64,000 nucleotides of DNA. Origin: Pyrus communis. Its lineage: Eukaryota; Streptophyta; Magnoliopsida; Rosales; Rosaceae. The translations under genes were made by a program, and so were the position numbers. Below the pieces are notes generated by a model. It searched no databases. It was not told the origin of the DNA and saw only the letters and a program-made list of their open reading frames with translations. Below are positions 1 to 11,808 of the stretch, piece after piece. The number at the start of each line of letters is the position of its first letter. The stretch's first letter is position 1. The DNA lies in the NCBI RefSeq assembly GCF_963583255.1, contig NC_084813.1, positions 19,447,502 through 19,511,501 of the forward strand, read 5' to 3'.

Positions 1-53
1 GCTTTTCTATCAATCTCTAATTCTAATTCCCACCCCACACCCCACAACCAATA

Positions 54-80
54 TGATATATATATATATATATATATATA
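54..80. repeat. (TA)n microsatellite
   Basis: A run of alternating A and T lies just left of the first MITE. A 20-bp sequence of the TTGTGGCCCATAGAA type follows at 92-111, the same unit that recurs at 631-816. Confidence 0.9.
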
Positions 81-117
81 CCCCAGCCCCCTTGTGGCCC
101 ATAGAATGAGGAGGCAT

Positions 118-322
118 ATTGTCTGCCCTCCTAATATGGTGTATTTTTCATGCTTTTCTATTTTGTGCGGTCACGGTTAAGTTATGTCAACATTTTATAT
201 TGATTTTTTTTATAGAGATAATAAGACAAAAAAAAAAGGAATATAAAATGTTGACGTGGTTTAACCATGACCGCACAAATAGAAGGGCATGAGAAGGGCA
301 CCATAACAGGAGGGCAGACAAT
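118..322. mobile_element. MITE-like foldback element, about 205 bp
   Basis: Two arms of about 83 bp are inverted copies of each other. The left arm starts ATTGTCTGCCCTCC at 118 and contains TGTGCGGTCA. The right arm ends with the reverse complement at 322 and contains TGACCGCACA. The arms differ at scattered positions and are separated by about 35 bp of A/T-rich sequence. There is no coding capacity. Long arms and small size fit a non-autonomous DNA transposon; I could not assign a superfamily because no clear target duplication is visible. Confidence 0.7.
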
Positions 323-339
323 CTGTCTCCATAGAAAGA

Positions 340-341
<2 letters not shown>

Positions 342-382
<41 letters not shown>
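342..382. repeat. (TA)n microsatellite
   Basis: About 20 uninterrupted TA units follow the sequence CCATAGAAAGAGG, the same junction seen in the 631-816 array. Confidence 0.9.
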
Positions 383-385
<3 letters not shown>

Positions 386-424
386 GCTATCAATCTCTAA
401 TTCTAATTCCCCCCCCCCCAGATC

Positions 425-580
425 AGGATCCTACCAAGGGATGTGGGCTGTTGGATGAAAATCCAACGGTTATAATTATTATAACTTTAAAAGGATCCCT
501 TGTTTGTAACCTTGGATTTTCATCAAACGGCCCACATCTCTTGGTCATAAGGATCCTCTCCTTAAATTAGGAGAGGATCC
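425..580. mobile_element. MITE-like inverted repeat with GGATCC arms
   Basis: The arm at about 426-476 (AGGATCCTACCAAGGGATGT, then GGGCTGTTGGATGAAAATCC) is inverted at about 506-557 (GGATTTTCATCAAACGGCCC, then ACATCTCTTGG). A second, perfect short palindrome follows at 551-580, with 11-bp arms GGATCCTCTCC / GGAGAGGATCC around 8 bp. The GGATCC-rich ends resemble those of the elements at 33.8 and 37.2 kb. There is no coding sequence. Confidence 0.65.
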
Positions 581-630
581 TGGTCCCTCCCCCACAAACC
601 AATCTGATATATATACCACCACCCCCCACC

Positions 631-740
631 TTGTGGCCCATAGAAAGAGGTAGGTATATATATATATATGTTGTGGCCCATAGAAAGAGGTATATAAATA
701 TATATATATATATATATATGTTGTGGCCCATAGAAAGAGG

Positions 741-800
<60 letters not shown>

Positions 801-816
801 GGCCCATAGAAAGAGG
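631..816. repeat. Interrupted array: 20-bp unit plus (TA)n, four copies
   Basis: The 20-mer TTGTGGCCCATAGAAAGAGG begins at 631, 671, 721 and 797. Successive copies are joined by TA runs of different length, giving spacings of 40, 50 and 76 bp. A fifth, one-base variant lies at 92-111. The conserved 20-mer with variable TA spacers suggests expansion by slippage or unequal exchange. Confidence 0.85.
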
Positions 817-830
817 CATTTCTAAGATAT

Positions 831-1789
831 GTACTTTGTAGTTTTCTGTCAATATAACTCTATTAAGCTAAAAGAAAAGTGAAACAAGATAAAAACAGTC
901 AAACACTTGATGCCATTGTGTCAACGTGGCTTCAAGAATCTTTCTCCTTCTTCCTCTTTTTTAATTATATTTTAATCCTCGTAAGGATGTTTGGACTTAA
1001 ATATAACTCTCATACACAAACTCTCAGCTACTTACTTGTGCAAAAATAATGTGCAGACAATAATTTCTATACCTAGCTCACATCCCATGCTATTTGAACT
1101 AGGTCTTGGAGCAAAATAATATTTTTAATAAATATATTGCTAATTGTGAGATTGAATAAATCACGAAGAAAAATGATAATCACACATTTTTTTTCTTTTC
1201 TTGGGCTCTTACAAATTTCTCTTTAATTATAGTTATCAGATTGAATAAATCACATGAATTAAACAACGAACATGATTAAACATGAATATATGTGGAAAAT
1301 CAAAGTGCATGTGGTTATCATTTCTCAATCATAAAATAAAGGAAAGCACGAGCCAGCTTTTGATATTTGTAATCTATGCACAAAAATATATCCAAAAATT
1401 GTTGATATTACACAAACGAGCATACCTTTTGTCGAACAATTGATATCAAACGGGAAGCAATTGATGCATGACTTTAGATGGATCGGTAAATGTTTTTTAT
1501 CACTTGAGTTAAAGGCCTAAATTTCAAAACAAACGAAGCCAAAGAAAGACGTAAAAAAAAAAAAAAAAAAAAAAAAAAAACAATGGTGCCGGAGAAGAAA
1601 AATACAAACTGAGGTGAAAAGAAGGTAAAATAAAATGGATAAAGTCAATGCCTAAAAAAATATCTTATGGTGTTCACTTCCAAGGATAAAATTAAAACCC
1701 ATGATGTCTAGCTGTTTACTCCAAAATATATACTACCACAACAATATAAGGCCAAAAAAGTGGGGGAAAGAGTTGTACAATAAAATATA
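831..1789. other. Intergenic, no gene seen
   Basis: AT-rich sequence with stops in all frames and no recognisable coding segment. A poly(A) run of about 30 lies near 1,551-1,580. Confidence 0.6.
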
Positions 1790-2035
1790 GAAGAGTTTGA
1801 TGACTTTGTGCTGGTTTAAAAGTACTTTTAGAATAACTGAAAACATCTTTTATGAAATTAATTTTGAATTCCAAAAGCACTTTAAGTGTTTCTTGAAAGA
1901 AGCATTGAATACGTGCTTCTTGCAATCAATACTTAAAGTACTTTTTCGAAATCCGCTTGAATTTTTACTCAGAATTTGATTTAAAAAATATTTCATCTTT
2001 AGTCATTTTAAAAATATTTCTAAACAAATTTTATT
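1790..2035. mobile_element. MITE-like element, copy 1 of the AAAAGTACTTTTAG family
   Basis: The segment contains AAAAGTACTTTTAGAATAACTG, an internal CAAAAGCACTTTAAGTG ... GTGCTTCTTGCA hairpin and a distal TTTAGTCATTTTAAAAATAT. The same order of motifs occurs at 21,792-22,034. This copy is diverged and its ends are blurred, so the limits are approximate. Confidence 0.55.
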
Positions 2036-2702
2036 TTTTATTTGTTGAGTCCCAAATTTGTCACATGATTGTATAGACCCTATCAATACTTAAGTAAAAT
2101 AAGTAGCTTCTAACGATGGTCAAACTAATCATGGTTTTAATTTAATTGATAACGTATAACTCTAAATATAAACTAGAACAATCTAATCGATTAATTTAAA
2201 ACAATGTTTTTATGTTTTAATCAAATTGGTCCCATTATATTTACATTGGCGGGTAAGGTATATAGCCGACATACACTTTCATGCAGATGCCCACCTCATT
2301 AAAATATATAATTAATTTAATTGAGAATCTTCACACATGGTGTACCCATTACCTCATTCCCCGAGTAATTGCCCTTTTTTTTTTCCCCCTAAAATACTAG
2401 CGTCACACAATTTATTTATTTATTTTTGTATTTTCTGAGACCAAATAATGTGGACGGTAAAATAATCAATATTAGATCTTAAATTTCTAAGTTTGTTTTC
2501 TTGTCTGTCGTATTATTTCAGAGAAAAAAAAATAAGAACAGAAAATGAAAGAAGAAACTGGAAGTCTGAGTGGAAGCCTCTCTTTCTCTCTCTCTCTCTA
2601 CATTATATAGTAAGTCCGTATACCTGCATTGCAGCAGTGACAGATATCTTTAAACACCGAATGGTGGAGTCACTTTCAACTCTTACAAAAAAAAAAAAAA
2701 AA

Positions 2703-2736
<34 letters not shown>

Positions 2737-3181
2737 TATTAGAGTGATCAAATTTTTTTTTTTTTTTTTTACTTTATAAATTACATGATATAAGGGTTAA
2801 GGTTTTAGAAAACTCTAGACGTTAGTCGGGCTGCAATCTTGACGGCCCTAGGCGGTGATAATGAGAACAATTAGTTGATGATTGGGCCTTTCTTTTAATG
2901 ATTTAAAGAAAAAATTTAACTATTAATTGTTAAATCATGTAGTTTATAAAAAAAATTGTCTAAAAATTTGACATCCCAAAACAGAAAAATAAAGGGGTAT
3001 TGGAAAGGCTGTGTTATTATTATGGAATTGTTTATATTTTGGCTAATTTTGATGTTGGGCGTTTGTTTGCTTTTGCTTAACCTTCCCCCCACTGGATGAT
3101 GAGATAATGATGCCTCCAAACCTCAATTCAAAATGCTGGACACCAAGCTTAATAGAGAGAATAAGAGAGTGAGTGTGGGTC
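2036..3181. other. Intergenic with A/T homopolymers and (AAT)n
   Basis: No gene is seen. At about 2,688-2,770 there is poly(A), then about eight AAT units, poly(A) again and a poly(T) run. This is low-complexity sequence that could fold back on itself. Confidence 0.6.
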
Positions 3182-3545
3182 CGTATTCGCGCGTTTTTCG
3201 AGTCGTGTAATATGTCGTTTTCGAAATCAATTAAACATTGTGATAATTGGTGTCATTGAAATTTTATAGATATTAGACGAGTTTTGAGTCGTAGAACGTG
3301 TTCGAAATCGCTACTCATTATGAGTTAAAAAAGAAAATAAGCAATTTCTTTTATTAACTTGTTATTGGTTTGGGTTGGAATTTTATAGATATTCATACTT
3401 GTTTTGAGTCGTATAGTTACACCTCAAATTGTCATCAACATTGTAAGTTAGAAAAATGTGTGAAAAATACAAGCGAGTATATAATAATACTATCTTAACT
3501 AGAATTATATGAATATTCGTGCCGATTTCGGATCATATAATATGT
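3182..3545. repeat. Degenerate tandem repeats upstream of the histidine kinase gene
   Basis: Four diverged copies of a motif of the form GAATTTTATAGATATTCxxxC..TTTTGAGTCGTATAA can be read at about 3,182-3,215, 3,256-3,310, 3,378-3,425 and 3,500-3,545, spaced by about 75-125 bp. Similarity is partial. They end just before the putative transcribed leader of the gene starting at 4,203. Confidence 0.5.
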
Positions 3546-3599
3546 AACGGCCACCCAAATATGTGGGGTTTAGAAAAGAGAAAAGAAGCCACATTTTTC

Positions 3600-4202
3600 T
3601 CACTCTGATAATTGGTTCCAGTTGGAATTCTATAGAAACCAACTCCAGTCCAATCAACCTTTCCTTTTTCTTTTTCTTTTAAAAATTTCTTTTTTTATGG
3701 GTGCAGGGTTTTTTGTCTATGAAAATAGAAAATGCATCACTATTGATGCTCCTTTTGGGTTCACAGAAGTGTGGGTGGTAGAAAGAGCCCTGATTCAGAA
3801 AAAGGCCAATTCTTTCCCTCTTCTCTCCTTAATGATTTCTGCACAGGTTGCCCAAATAATAACACTGCTCTGGCTCATCAGCTTCTTGGTTTGGCATGAT
3901 TGGTAGCCCCCCCTTCAGGAAAAAAAGGTGTAAATTTGATGGGTTTTTCAAGCTTCCCAGATGTAAAGATTTGAACTTGAAAAGTGAAAAAAGCAGTGGA
4001 ATTTGGAGCTGGGTTCCTGAAAGCTGAAGTGTGTTCCATGCAATTTCACATCTTCATTTAGATTTTTCACTAAGCATTGTTCTTGATGTGTTTTCTGAGC
4101 TGGGTTTGCTGAATATTTTGCTGGGTTTTCAGCATTTGGTGGTCAGATTTTGGTGACTAGTTGTGCTGCGGCTTCCAGAAATCTCTGTGGAGTTACATTA
4201 GC
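3600..4202 (+). other. Probable promoter/5' leader of the histidine kinase gene
   Basis: No coding segment of a known protein is present. Several ATGs in the stretch (for example at 3,696, 3,831 and 3,897) open only short frames. A stop codon at 4,158-4,160 is in frame with the receptor and shows that the coding region starts downstream of it. A 5'-leader intron is possible but not proved. Confidence 0.45.
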
Positions 4203-7200
4203 ATGTATCTGAATTGTAGGGTATTCTCTGGTTTTAATGGCAGATTGCCCTTCAATCTTGACTTGAATAAGGCAATGGAGGCTTTGTATGGGACTAGCTG
4301 TACTAGAAGATGGAGAGGAAAGGTTCTAATTCTGGGGCTTGTGGGTTTTGTTACAATCATTTGGGGTTTCATGAGTTTCAATGATGGAAGTTTGGGGATG
4401 AGAGAGAAAGCTCCAGATATGGGTGGACAGAAAGCTTGGATCCTGCAGCAGCATTTCAATATCAGCAAGTCCCAGGTTCTCGCTTTCGCTTCGTTGTTCT
4501 CCGAATCAGATCAGGTAATGTGCTCATGACTTTTCTTAAACTTGCATCTATAAGCACTAGCTTTTCTCATTTAGTCTATTTGGTTTTGCAGCTTCTAATT
4601 CTTGAGAAAGTGCTTTACTTTAGAAATTTCTTATTTTGGTTTATGAATAGGTAGCAATTGAATAGTGAACTTTTGATCAATTGATTTCACCACTTATTTT
4701 TCCGGTTGGATGACACTTTAAGCATTCGTATGCAAGGTGCTTGAGACCGTTTCTGTGTATCAACAGGGGAAAACTGCATAGTTATGAGAAAAAGCTTTTA
4801 CATGTCCCCTTTTTTCCTAATTCTTCTCACTCGTCTCCGTGCATTGCAGATAACATCCCTTGAATGTACCAAAGAACCAGGACCGCGAATGATGTTAAGT
4901 AATGTCATTTCCTGTTCTCTGAAGGTGCTATGTTCAGATGAGGAGGCAGAAAATGAAGAAGCCAAGGACCAATGCCTGGTCCAAAATGAGAACATGCCCA
5001 AGAAGCGTGATGTATCATTGCTTGAGGGCAAATCCGTATCATGCATCACGCAATCTACAGTTTCAGCAAATAGGATTTTTGGAAAGGTATAACTTTGATG
5101 CTTTATGGTTGTGTCGATTTGTCAGTGTTACAATTTAGGTTCCATAATTGCCATCGATGCTATGGGTACTGATACTTTACGTGACGTGCGTCACGTCAAC
5201 CCCTTTCCTAATACATTGAATGGGGGAAAAAAAAAAAATGTTAACCAGGTTCAACACTGGAAAAGCTCAAATGAAGAAATATATTCTATGACAATTTCCT
5301 GTAGGAACTTCCTATCACAATTGCATATATATTTTTTCCCTATTTGAGTTGGTGCCGTGATGCCATGCCAGGACCATGCATCTAATACGGATACTAAAAC
5401 CCTAATTTTTTTTTTCAGTGTGTGAAGAGGTGTAAAGGTGATAACTTTTCTGTGCAAAAAACTAACTTTTTAATGTAAATAATTTGTTTCCATATTACTA
5501 TTCTGGAAAGAACAAATGCTAAACTCTTTGGTGATGGTTCAAAATATCTAAATGGTTTTTTGTTCTTTGATTAGAACAATTTGGGTTCTGTGGCACAGGA
5601 TTGTGCAAAAGAGGACTTGCAGTTGCTTTGTACATTGGTAATACGATGGTGGTGGGCTTTTGTTGGAATGATCATGTGCTACAAACTGTCTGGTTTTTCT
5701 ATGAAATTGTGGAGGAATAAAAAACAGAAGGTGGTTCAAAAGGTTAAAGAGCAGCCATTGCCTCGGAGGAAGCAGCCAGAGAAACTGCAACAGCAAGCCC
5801 AAAAGCCTCCTAAGGTTGCTGGCACGTGGAGGACGAATCTACTTATAGTATTTATCATATTTGGCTGCATTACATCATTGTGGTTACTGTGTCACTTACG
5901 TGCAAGAGATCATTTGTGGAGGGAAGAAACACTTTCCAACATGTGCGACGAACGAGCCCGGATGTTGCAGGATCAGTTTAATGTGAGCCTGAATCATGTT
6001 CATGCTTTAGCTATTCTTGTATCCACCTTTCACCATGGGAAACAACCTACGGCAATTGATCAGGTAATTTTCGTATCTACCTTTAGGTATGTAATTTGCC
6101 CCCCTAGATATGCCAGCTTCGTAGGCGCTTTGAGCAGGCAATTCAAGGATTTTATAATTTATACACCACTGAAAAGTAAGGAAAGGAAAAACTAATCAGT
6201 AACTTTACCGTTATCCAACTCTATTGGGTTATTAAGTGGTTTAACCTTGTGCATTTCTTTCTTTCCTCAGAAAACATTTGGTGAATATACAGAGAGAACA
6301 TCTTTTGAGAGACCCCTTACGAGTGGTGTTGCTTATGCTTTGAAAGTTACTCATGCTGAGAGGGAACATTTTGAGAAGGAACATGGATGGACAATAAAAA
6401 AAATGGAAACTGAGGACCAGACTCTAGTCCAAGATTTTATTACAGAAAGCTTGGCCTCTGCGCCTATTCAAGATGAATATGCGCCCGTGATCTTTTCTCA
6501 AGAAACTGTCTCCCACATTGTCTCTATTGACATGATGTCTGGAAAGGTTCGATTTGTTAGCTTTTGACTTCAAGATTTGCTCCCCCTCTCTCCTTTCTCT
6601 CCTCTCTGCTTTTGTTAACAGTTTATTTATGAGCCTCTTTATCTGTGCCACATGCCTCAGACTAACCATGACTACCGTCACCTCCCTTGTTCTTGTGTAC
6701 CCTTCACGCCAAATTAAACCTGTACGAGAAGGAAGAGATGGTACATTGATAATTTCATGACAGTGCTGCTCATTGATGTCACTAGACCATAATTCAACCT
6801 GCACAATTCAAAACTTATCAGCCGCTTCAAAAATTTACAACTACAAGCCATTCTTGCAAAAGCATATTATGTTGTCCGGTAACCATTCTTATAATGCTAA
6901 TGTGAAATATTGCTAATTATATAGGAAGACCGTGAGAACATCTTGCGAGCAAGGGCAACTGGAAAGGGAGTACTGACATCCCCGTTTAAGCTATTGAAAT
7001 CCAATCACCTGGGAGTTGTACTCACATTCGCAGTCTATAATGCTGATTTGCCTCCAGATGCCACACCAGAGCAACGTATTCAAGCCACTGTGGGGTAAAT
7101 TTGTGGAGTTTTCTGGATTTCTATAACATGGCTTTGACTTATGTTTTTTGAATTATTTTGTGTCTAATATCTACAGGCTGAAATTGATTCATATACTGGT

Positions 7201-10200
7201 GCTTTCATAAATAGGTATCTAGGTGCATCTTATGATGTTCCATCGCTGGTGGAGAAGCTCTTGCACCAACTTGCCAGCAAGCAAACAATTGTTGTGAATG
7301 TTTATGATACAACTAATGCATCTGCTCCGATCAACATGTATGGTACTGATGTTGTTGATACTGGCCTGTTGGAAATTAGCAACCTTGATTTTGGGGATCC
7401 ACAACGCAAACATGAAATGCACTGCAGGTTAGATTTCATATAACGTTAATTATTTATATCAGCCCAAATATGTGGAATTACTCTTCTTTTTCTTTTCCTC
7501 CTATCCAATACAATTCTCTTTCGGTTGCAGGTTTAAGCACAAACCTCCGTTTCCTTTGACAGCAGCAAGTGCATCAATAGGAGTCCTAGTCATTACCTTG
7601 CTAGTTAGTCATATTTTTTATGCGGCCATAAGCCGAATAGCGAAAGTGGAGGCAGACTATCGTGAGATGATGGAACTCAAAGTTCGTGCAGAAGCTGCTG
7701 ATGTGGCCAAATCTCAGGTGTTTTTTTTTTCACATTAACTATAACAATATCCTATGATTGGAAGGTTCTCTCGTAAAATTGTCTCTGTCCCCGGTCTAAA
7801 AAAAAGTCCCAATTGTTTACTTATTCGTATATTATATAATGCTTCTTTATCAACCGGTGGCTGAACATCTCTCTCTTTTGCAGTTCCTTGCAACTGTTTC
7901 CCATGAGATCAGGACACCAATGAATGGTGTTTTAGGTAATGTAGAAGTTCTTCAGTGATGCATTCCATATCGTGCAAAACTTTCAAGGTTACATAATCTG
8001 ATGATATTTTCAATCAAAATCCAGGCATGCTGCAAATGCTGATGGATACCGATCTAGGTCCAAACCAACAGGACTATGCTGAGACTGCTCATGCTAGCGG
8101 GAGAGAATTGATATCGCTGATAAATGAGGTTCTTGATCAGGCAAAAATTGAATCAGGCAGGCTGGAACTTGAAACCGTACCTTTTGATTTGCGTTCAGTG
8201 CTTGATAATGTTCTCTCACTTAACTCAGGAAAATCTAATGAGAAAGGAATTGAGGTAAAAACAACTTTTAACCTTTGTGTTTGGTGTATTCTTCTGTGGT
8301 TGTTACTGATATCAGTTCTTGTGGTTCGGGTTTTGTTTTGGGTGATAAAAAGTTGGCTGCTTATGTTTCCAATATGGTACCTGAAGTTGTCATTGGTGAT
8401 CCTGGACGCTTTCGGCAGATAATTACAAATCTTGTTGGAAATTCAATTAAGGTTAGATATTTTCTTACTACTGGTTTGGTGATAACAACTTCCCTTTTTT
8501 CTGTCTTCTATTGAAATGAAAGGCTACCAGGTGCTAATAGAAATATAATTGAACTTTTACATGGTTAGATCCTCGGTCTCCATGAATTATGCTAAAAGGC
8601 AGATTAATCAGATGATTATGCTTAGAACTATCTGCAATGTTGTTTCACTTTTAATACTGTTTACTGGTTTCATTACGTACTCATTATGCTAATTGTCTGC
8701 TAATTTGTTTAAACTGTAGTTCACCCATGACAAAGGACACATATTTGTCTCAGTGCATCTGGTGGATGAAGTGAGGGCCCCACCTGATCTTATGGATGAA
8801 GTTCTAAGACAAGGCTTGAGCTTAGTTGGAGATGTCTCAAATAAAACTTATAATACCTTGAGTGGCTTTCCTGTTGTCAATAGATGGAAAAGCTGGGAAG
8901 GTTTTAAGTCAATACGCAGCACAACTCCGGTGGAATCTGATATGATCAAATTACTAGTAACAGTTGAGGATACAGGTGTAGGAATCCCGTTAGATGCGCA
9001 AAGTCGAATTTTCACACCTTTTATGCAGGCTGATAGTTCCACGTCTAGAACTTATGGCGGTACTGGAATAGGATTGAGCATTAGTGAACGTTTGGTAAAT
9101 CTCATGAGTGGGGAGATAGGGTTTGTAAGCGAACCTGGCACTGGCAGTACCTTTTCATTTACGGGATCTTTTGGGAAGGGAGAAATAAGTTCCCTAGAGA
9201 CAAAGTGGCACCAGTATGAACCAGCTGTCTCAGAGTTTCAAGGACTGAGAGCATTGATAATAGATAATAAAACCATCCGAACTGAGGTCACGAAATACCA
9301 TATGCAGAGATTGGGAATATATGTGGATACAGTGTCCTGTCCGGAATCAGCATGCGTTTATCTATCTAGTGCCGGCAACACCAGGTGAATTTTACCTTTT
9401 CAATATAGTTTATATTGTAGTTGGTTTTATGTCCTGAAACAAATCATTAAAGACTCAAGGTCTTAACATTTTTCTGTTGCATTTAATTACCATGAACATG
9501 ATAAAAGGATTTTCCTGCTAGGACTAGAATTCACGGCATCAACCACTTCACAGCTTTACAATTTTCTTCACTCTCTTTCACTTCTCTAAGAAAGTGATTT
9601 TGGTACGTGCAGTACATTAAACAACTTTTCTTTAAAGTGATTTGGGACAAGAAAAACTATATACATATTGTCCATACAACTATACAACTTAAATTATACA
9701 AGGAAAAAGGTAAGTGGTACTAATAAGATAAAGTTTGACTAATAACAGTAGAACTTGGATTTGATGTTTCTAATGCATCGTTAACTGTCTCTTTGTGCAG
9801 TCTTTCCACAGAGTTGGCCATGGTTGTTATTGACAAAGATGTTTGGGATAAAGAAGCTGGTATTATATTACATCATTCAATTAAAGAGCACAGGAAAAAC
9901 AATGTGGAATCCCTCATAAACCTTCCGAAGATACTTCTCTTGGCTACCTCCATCACCCCTGTTGAACGCAATGTAGTCACATCTTTGGGTCTTGTAGATA
10001 AAGTATTGACAAAGCCACTTCGGTTAAGTGTCTTAATCGCTTGCTTTCAAGAAGCCCTTGGAAGTCGTAAGAAGAGGCTTCTAAATGCAAACAAACCAAC
10101 TCTTGGAAAGTTACTGAGAGAGAGGAGAATTTTGGTTGTGGATGACAATGTAGTAAACAGAAGAGTGGCAGAAGGTGCTTTAAAGAAGTATGGAGCAATT

Positions 10201-10634
10201 GTCACCTGCGTGGAGAGTGGAAAGGCTGCTTTGTTGAAGCTTAAGCCACCCCACAACTTTGATGCTTGCTTTATGGATCTCCAGATGCCAGAAATGGACG
10301 GGTAATCAATCTGCCTGCTTTTCACTCTCTAATCAAAGGGCTCTTTAGCTTGGATTGCATTTTTAACCGTCTATAATTGTGCAGGTTTGAAGCGACTCGG
10401 CTCATCCGTGGTATGGAGAGTGAGGTAAATGAGACAATTGCAGCTGGGGAAGCATCAATTGAGATATTTGGCAATGTTGAAAATTGGCACACGCCAATAT
10501 TGGCTATGACGGCTGATGTGATTCAGGCTTCAAATGAAGAGTGCATGAAATGTGGGATGGATGATTATGTGTCAAAGCCATTTGAAGAAGAACAACTGTA
10601 TTCAGCAGTGGCACGTTTCTTTGAGTCTGGTTAA
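4203..10634 (+). CDS. HK2: Cytokinin receptor, CHASE-domain hybrid histidine kinase (AHK2 type)
   Basis: This receptor binds cytokinin and starts the His-Asp phosphorelay through phosphotransfer proteins to response regulators. I place 13 exons: 4203-4514, 4850-5086, 5575-6063, 6271-6546, 6925-7094, 7215-7427, 7531-7717, 7884-7935, 8025-8254, 8353-8451, 8720-9384, 9801-10301 and 10385-10634. All phases agree and give 1,226 aa; Arabidopsis AHK2 is of similar length. Hydrophobic segments occur near residues 39-58 and before the CHASE region, and at 577-599 after it. The phosphoacceptor is His635 in [10 protein letters not shown]. The ATPase region has the N box (N748, N752), EDTGVGIP and [10 protein letters not shown] degenerate receiver follows, then a complete receiver with VVDDN and Asp1136 in [11 protein letters not shown], and a KPF lysine loop. 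The long N-terminal extension before CHASE separates AHK2 from AHK3 and AHK4. The first in-frame ATG after a stop is 4203; a downstream ATG (MEALYG) is possible. No lesion is seen. Confidence 0.95.
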
Positions 10635-11165
10635 TCAAGAGGGACTCCCTATTGATGTGGTTTTTCGTGGATTGATGCCATAGTGTCGTGGGCTCTCCAG
10701 TTAACACTGAGCCGCCCGGGCCCTGCCATGACCTGGTTGAGAGACAAATTTCCTAACTTCCAACCACGGTAATTTTCTAGCATCTCTCTTCTGCACATGT
10801 CAAAATATGTCATAACGCCTGCACCCCGCTGTTTTCAGTTGTTTCAGAAATGGTTTAATCACAACTCGTTTTGCTTCTCTCAGGAATACTGCGCATTAGG
10901 CCATGGAGAATGTATTCGTGTACGTGTGTATACTGGGAGACTGGCTGCCATCACTCGTCAGATCAAATACTATATGATCATCTGCCAAGCAAAATAAGAG
11001 AAATGGCCTTTGGTACATACCCTCTGCTCTTGTTTGTAGATTAGTGTCTGCCTTCCGCTTCCACCCAAAATTTTTCCCCTCCATTATTTGTATATTCTCC
11101 ATTGTAGTATGTAGGTCGGGAATAAGAACAATGTAGTGCCAAAATCATCCATTTTTTGAAATCTG
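10635..11165 (+). other. Putative 3' untranslated region of the histidine kinase gene
   Basis: Sequence after the stop codon has no protein-coding signal. AATGAATGAATC-type A-rich stretches near 11,170 could hold a polyadenylation site, but the end of the transcript cannot be fixed from sequence alone. Confidence 0.4.
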
Positions 11166-11763
11166 ATGAGATGAATGAATCTTTCATCTTATCGGTGTTA
11201 GTAGAAGGTTGCAAGCTAATAAACCCGACCCCATGAAGGATGAAAGGTTATTTGTTCATTTTATCAGAGTCGATGATGGCTGCTTTGACATTCTACGCGT
11301 TGAGGGAGATCGAAGAAAATACGAAAGACTGTTGATAATCGGAGATAGAGAGCGTGTGCGCTTACGAGTTAGGTCTGAGAATGTGGTAGCATTGTGTTTC
11401 TTGAAATTTTTTGTAGAGGTATATACTTGTTTTTGTGTGTATATATTATGTAATGAAGATCATGTTGTAGGGGCATCTTCAGAGTACCACTGAGTGTAAA
11501 ACATATGCGTTTCCTGTAATGCATATTTGCTTTCTCCATTGATATGGCCAAAAACTGATATGTAGGGTTCGTTTGATAACTATTTTTTGTTTTTAGTTTT
11601 CACTTGATTTGCTTGAGATGTGGAAAAAGTATATAAAAGAACGAGGGGACAAGACGGGTGCTGAGAGAGGGAGAGAGAACATAAAGAATGAATGAATGAA
11701 AACAAAATCTTGAAAGAAAAAAATTTGAAGTAGTTTTTGGTTTTCAATTTGTGTACCCCTTTC

Positions 11764-11808
<45 letters not shown>

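Noticed and set aside
187..852. Open frames rich in Tyr-Ile dipeptides on the minus strand
   Set aside because: They are translations of TA microsatellites and have no coding character.
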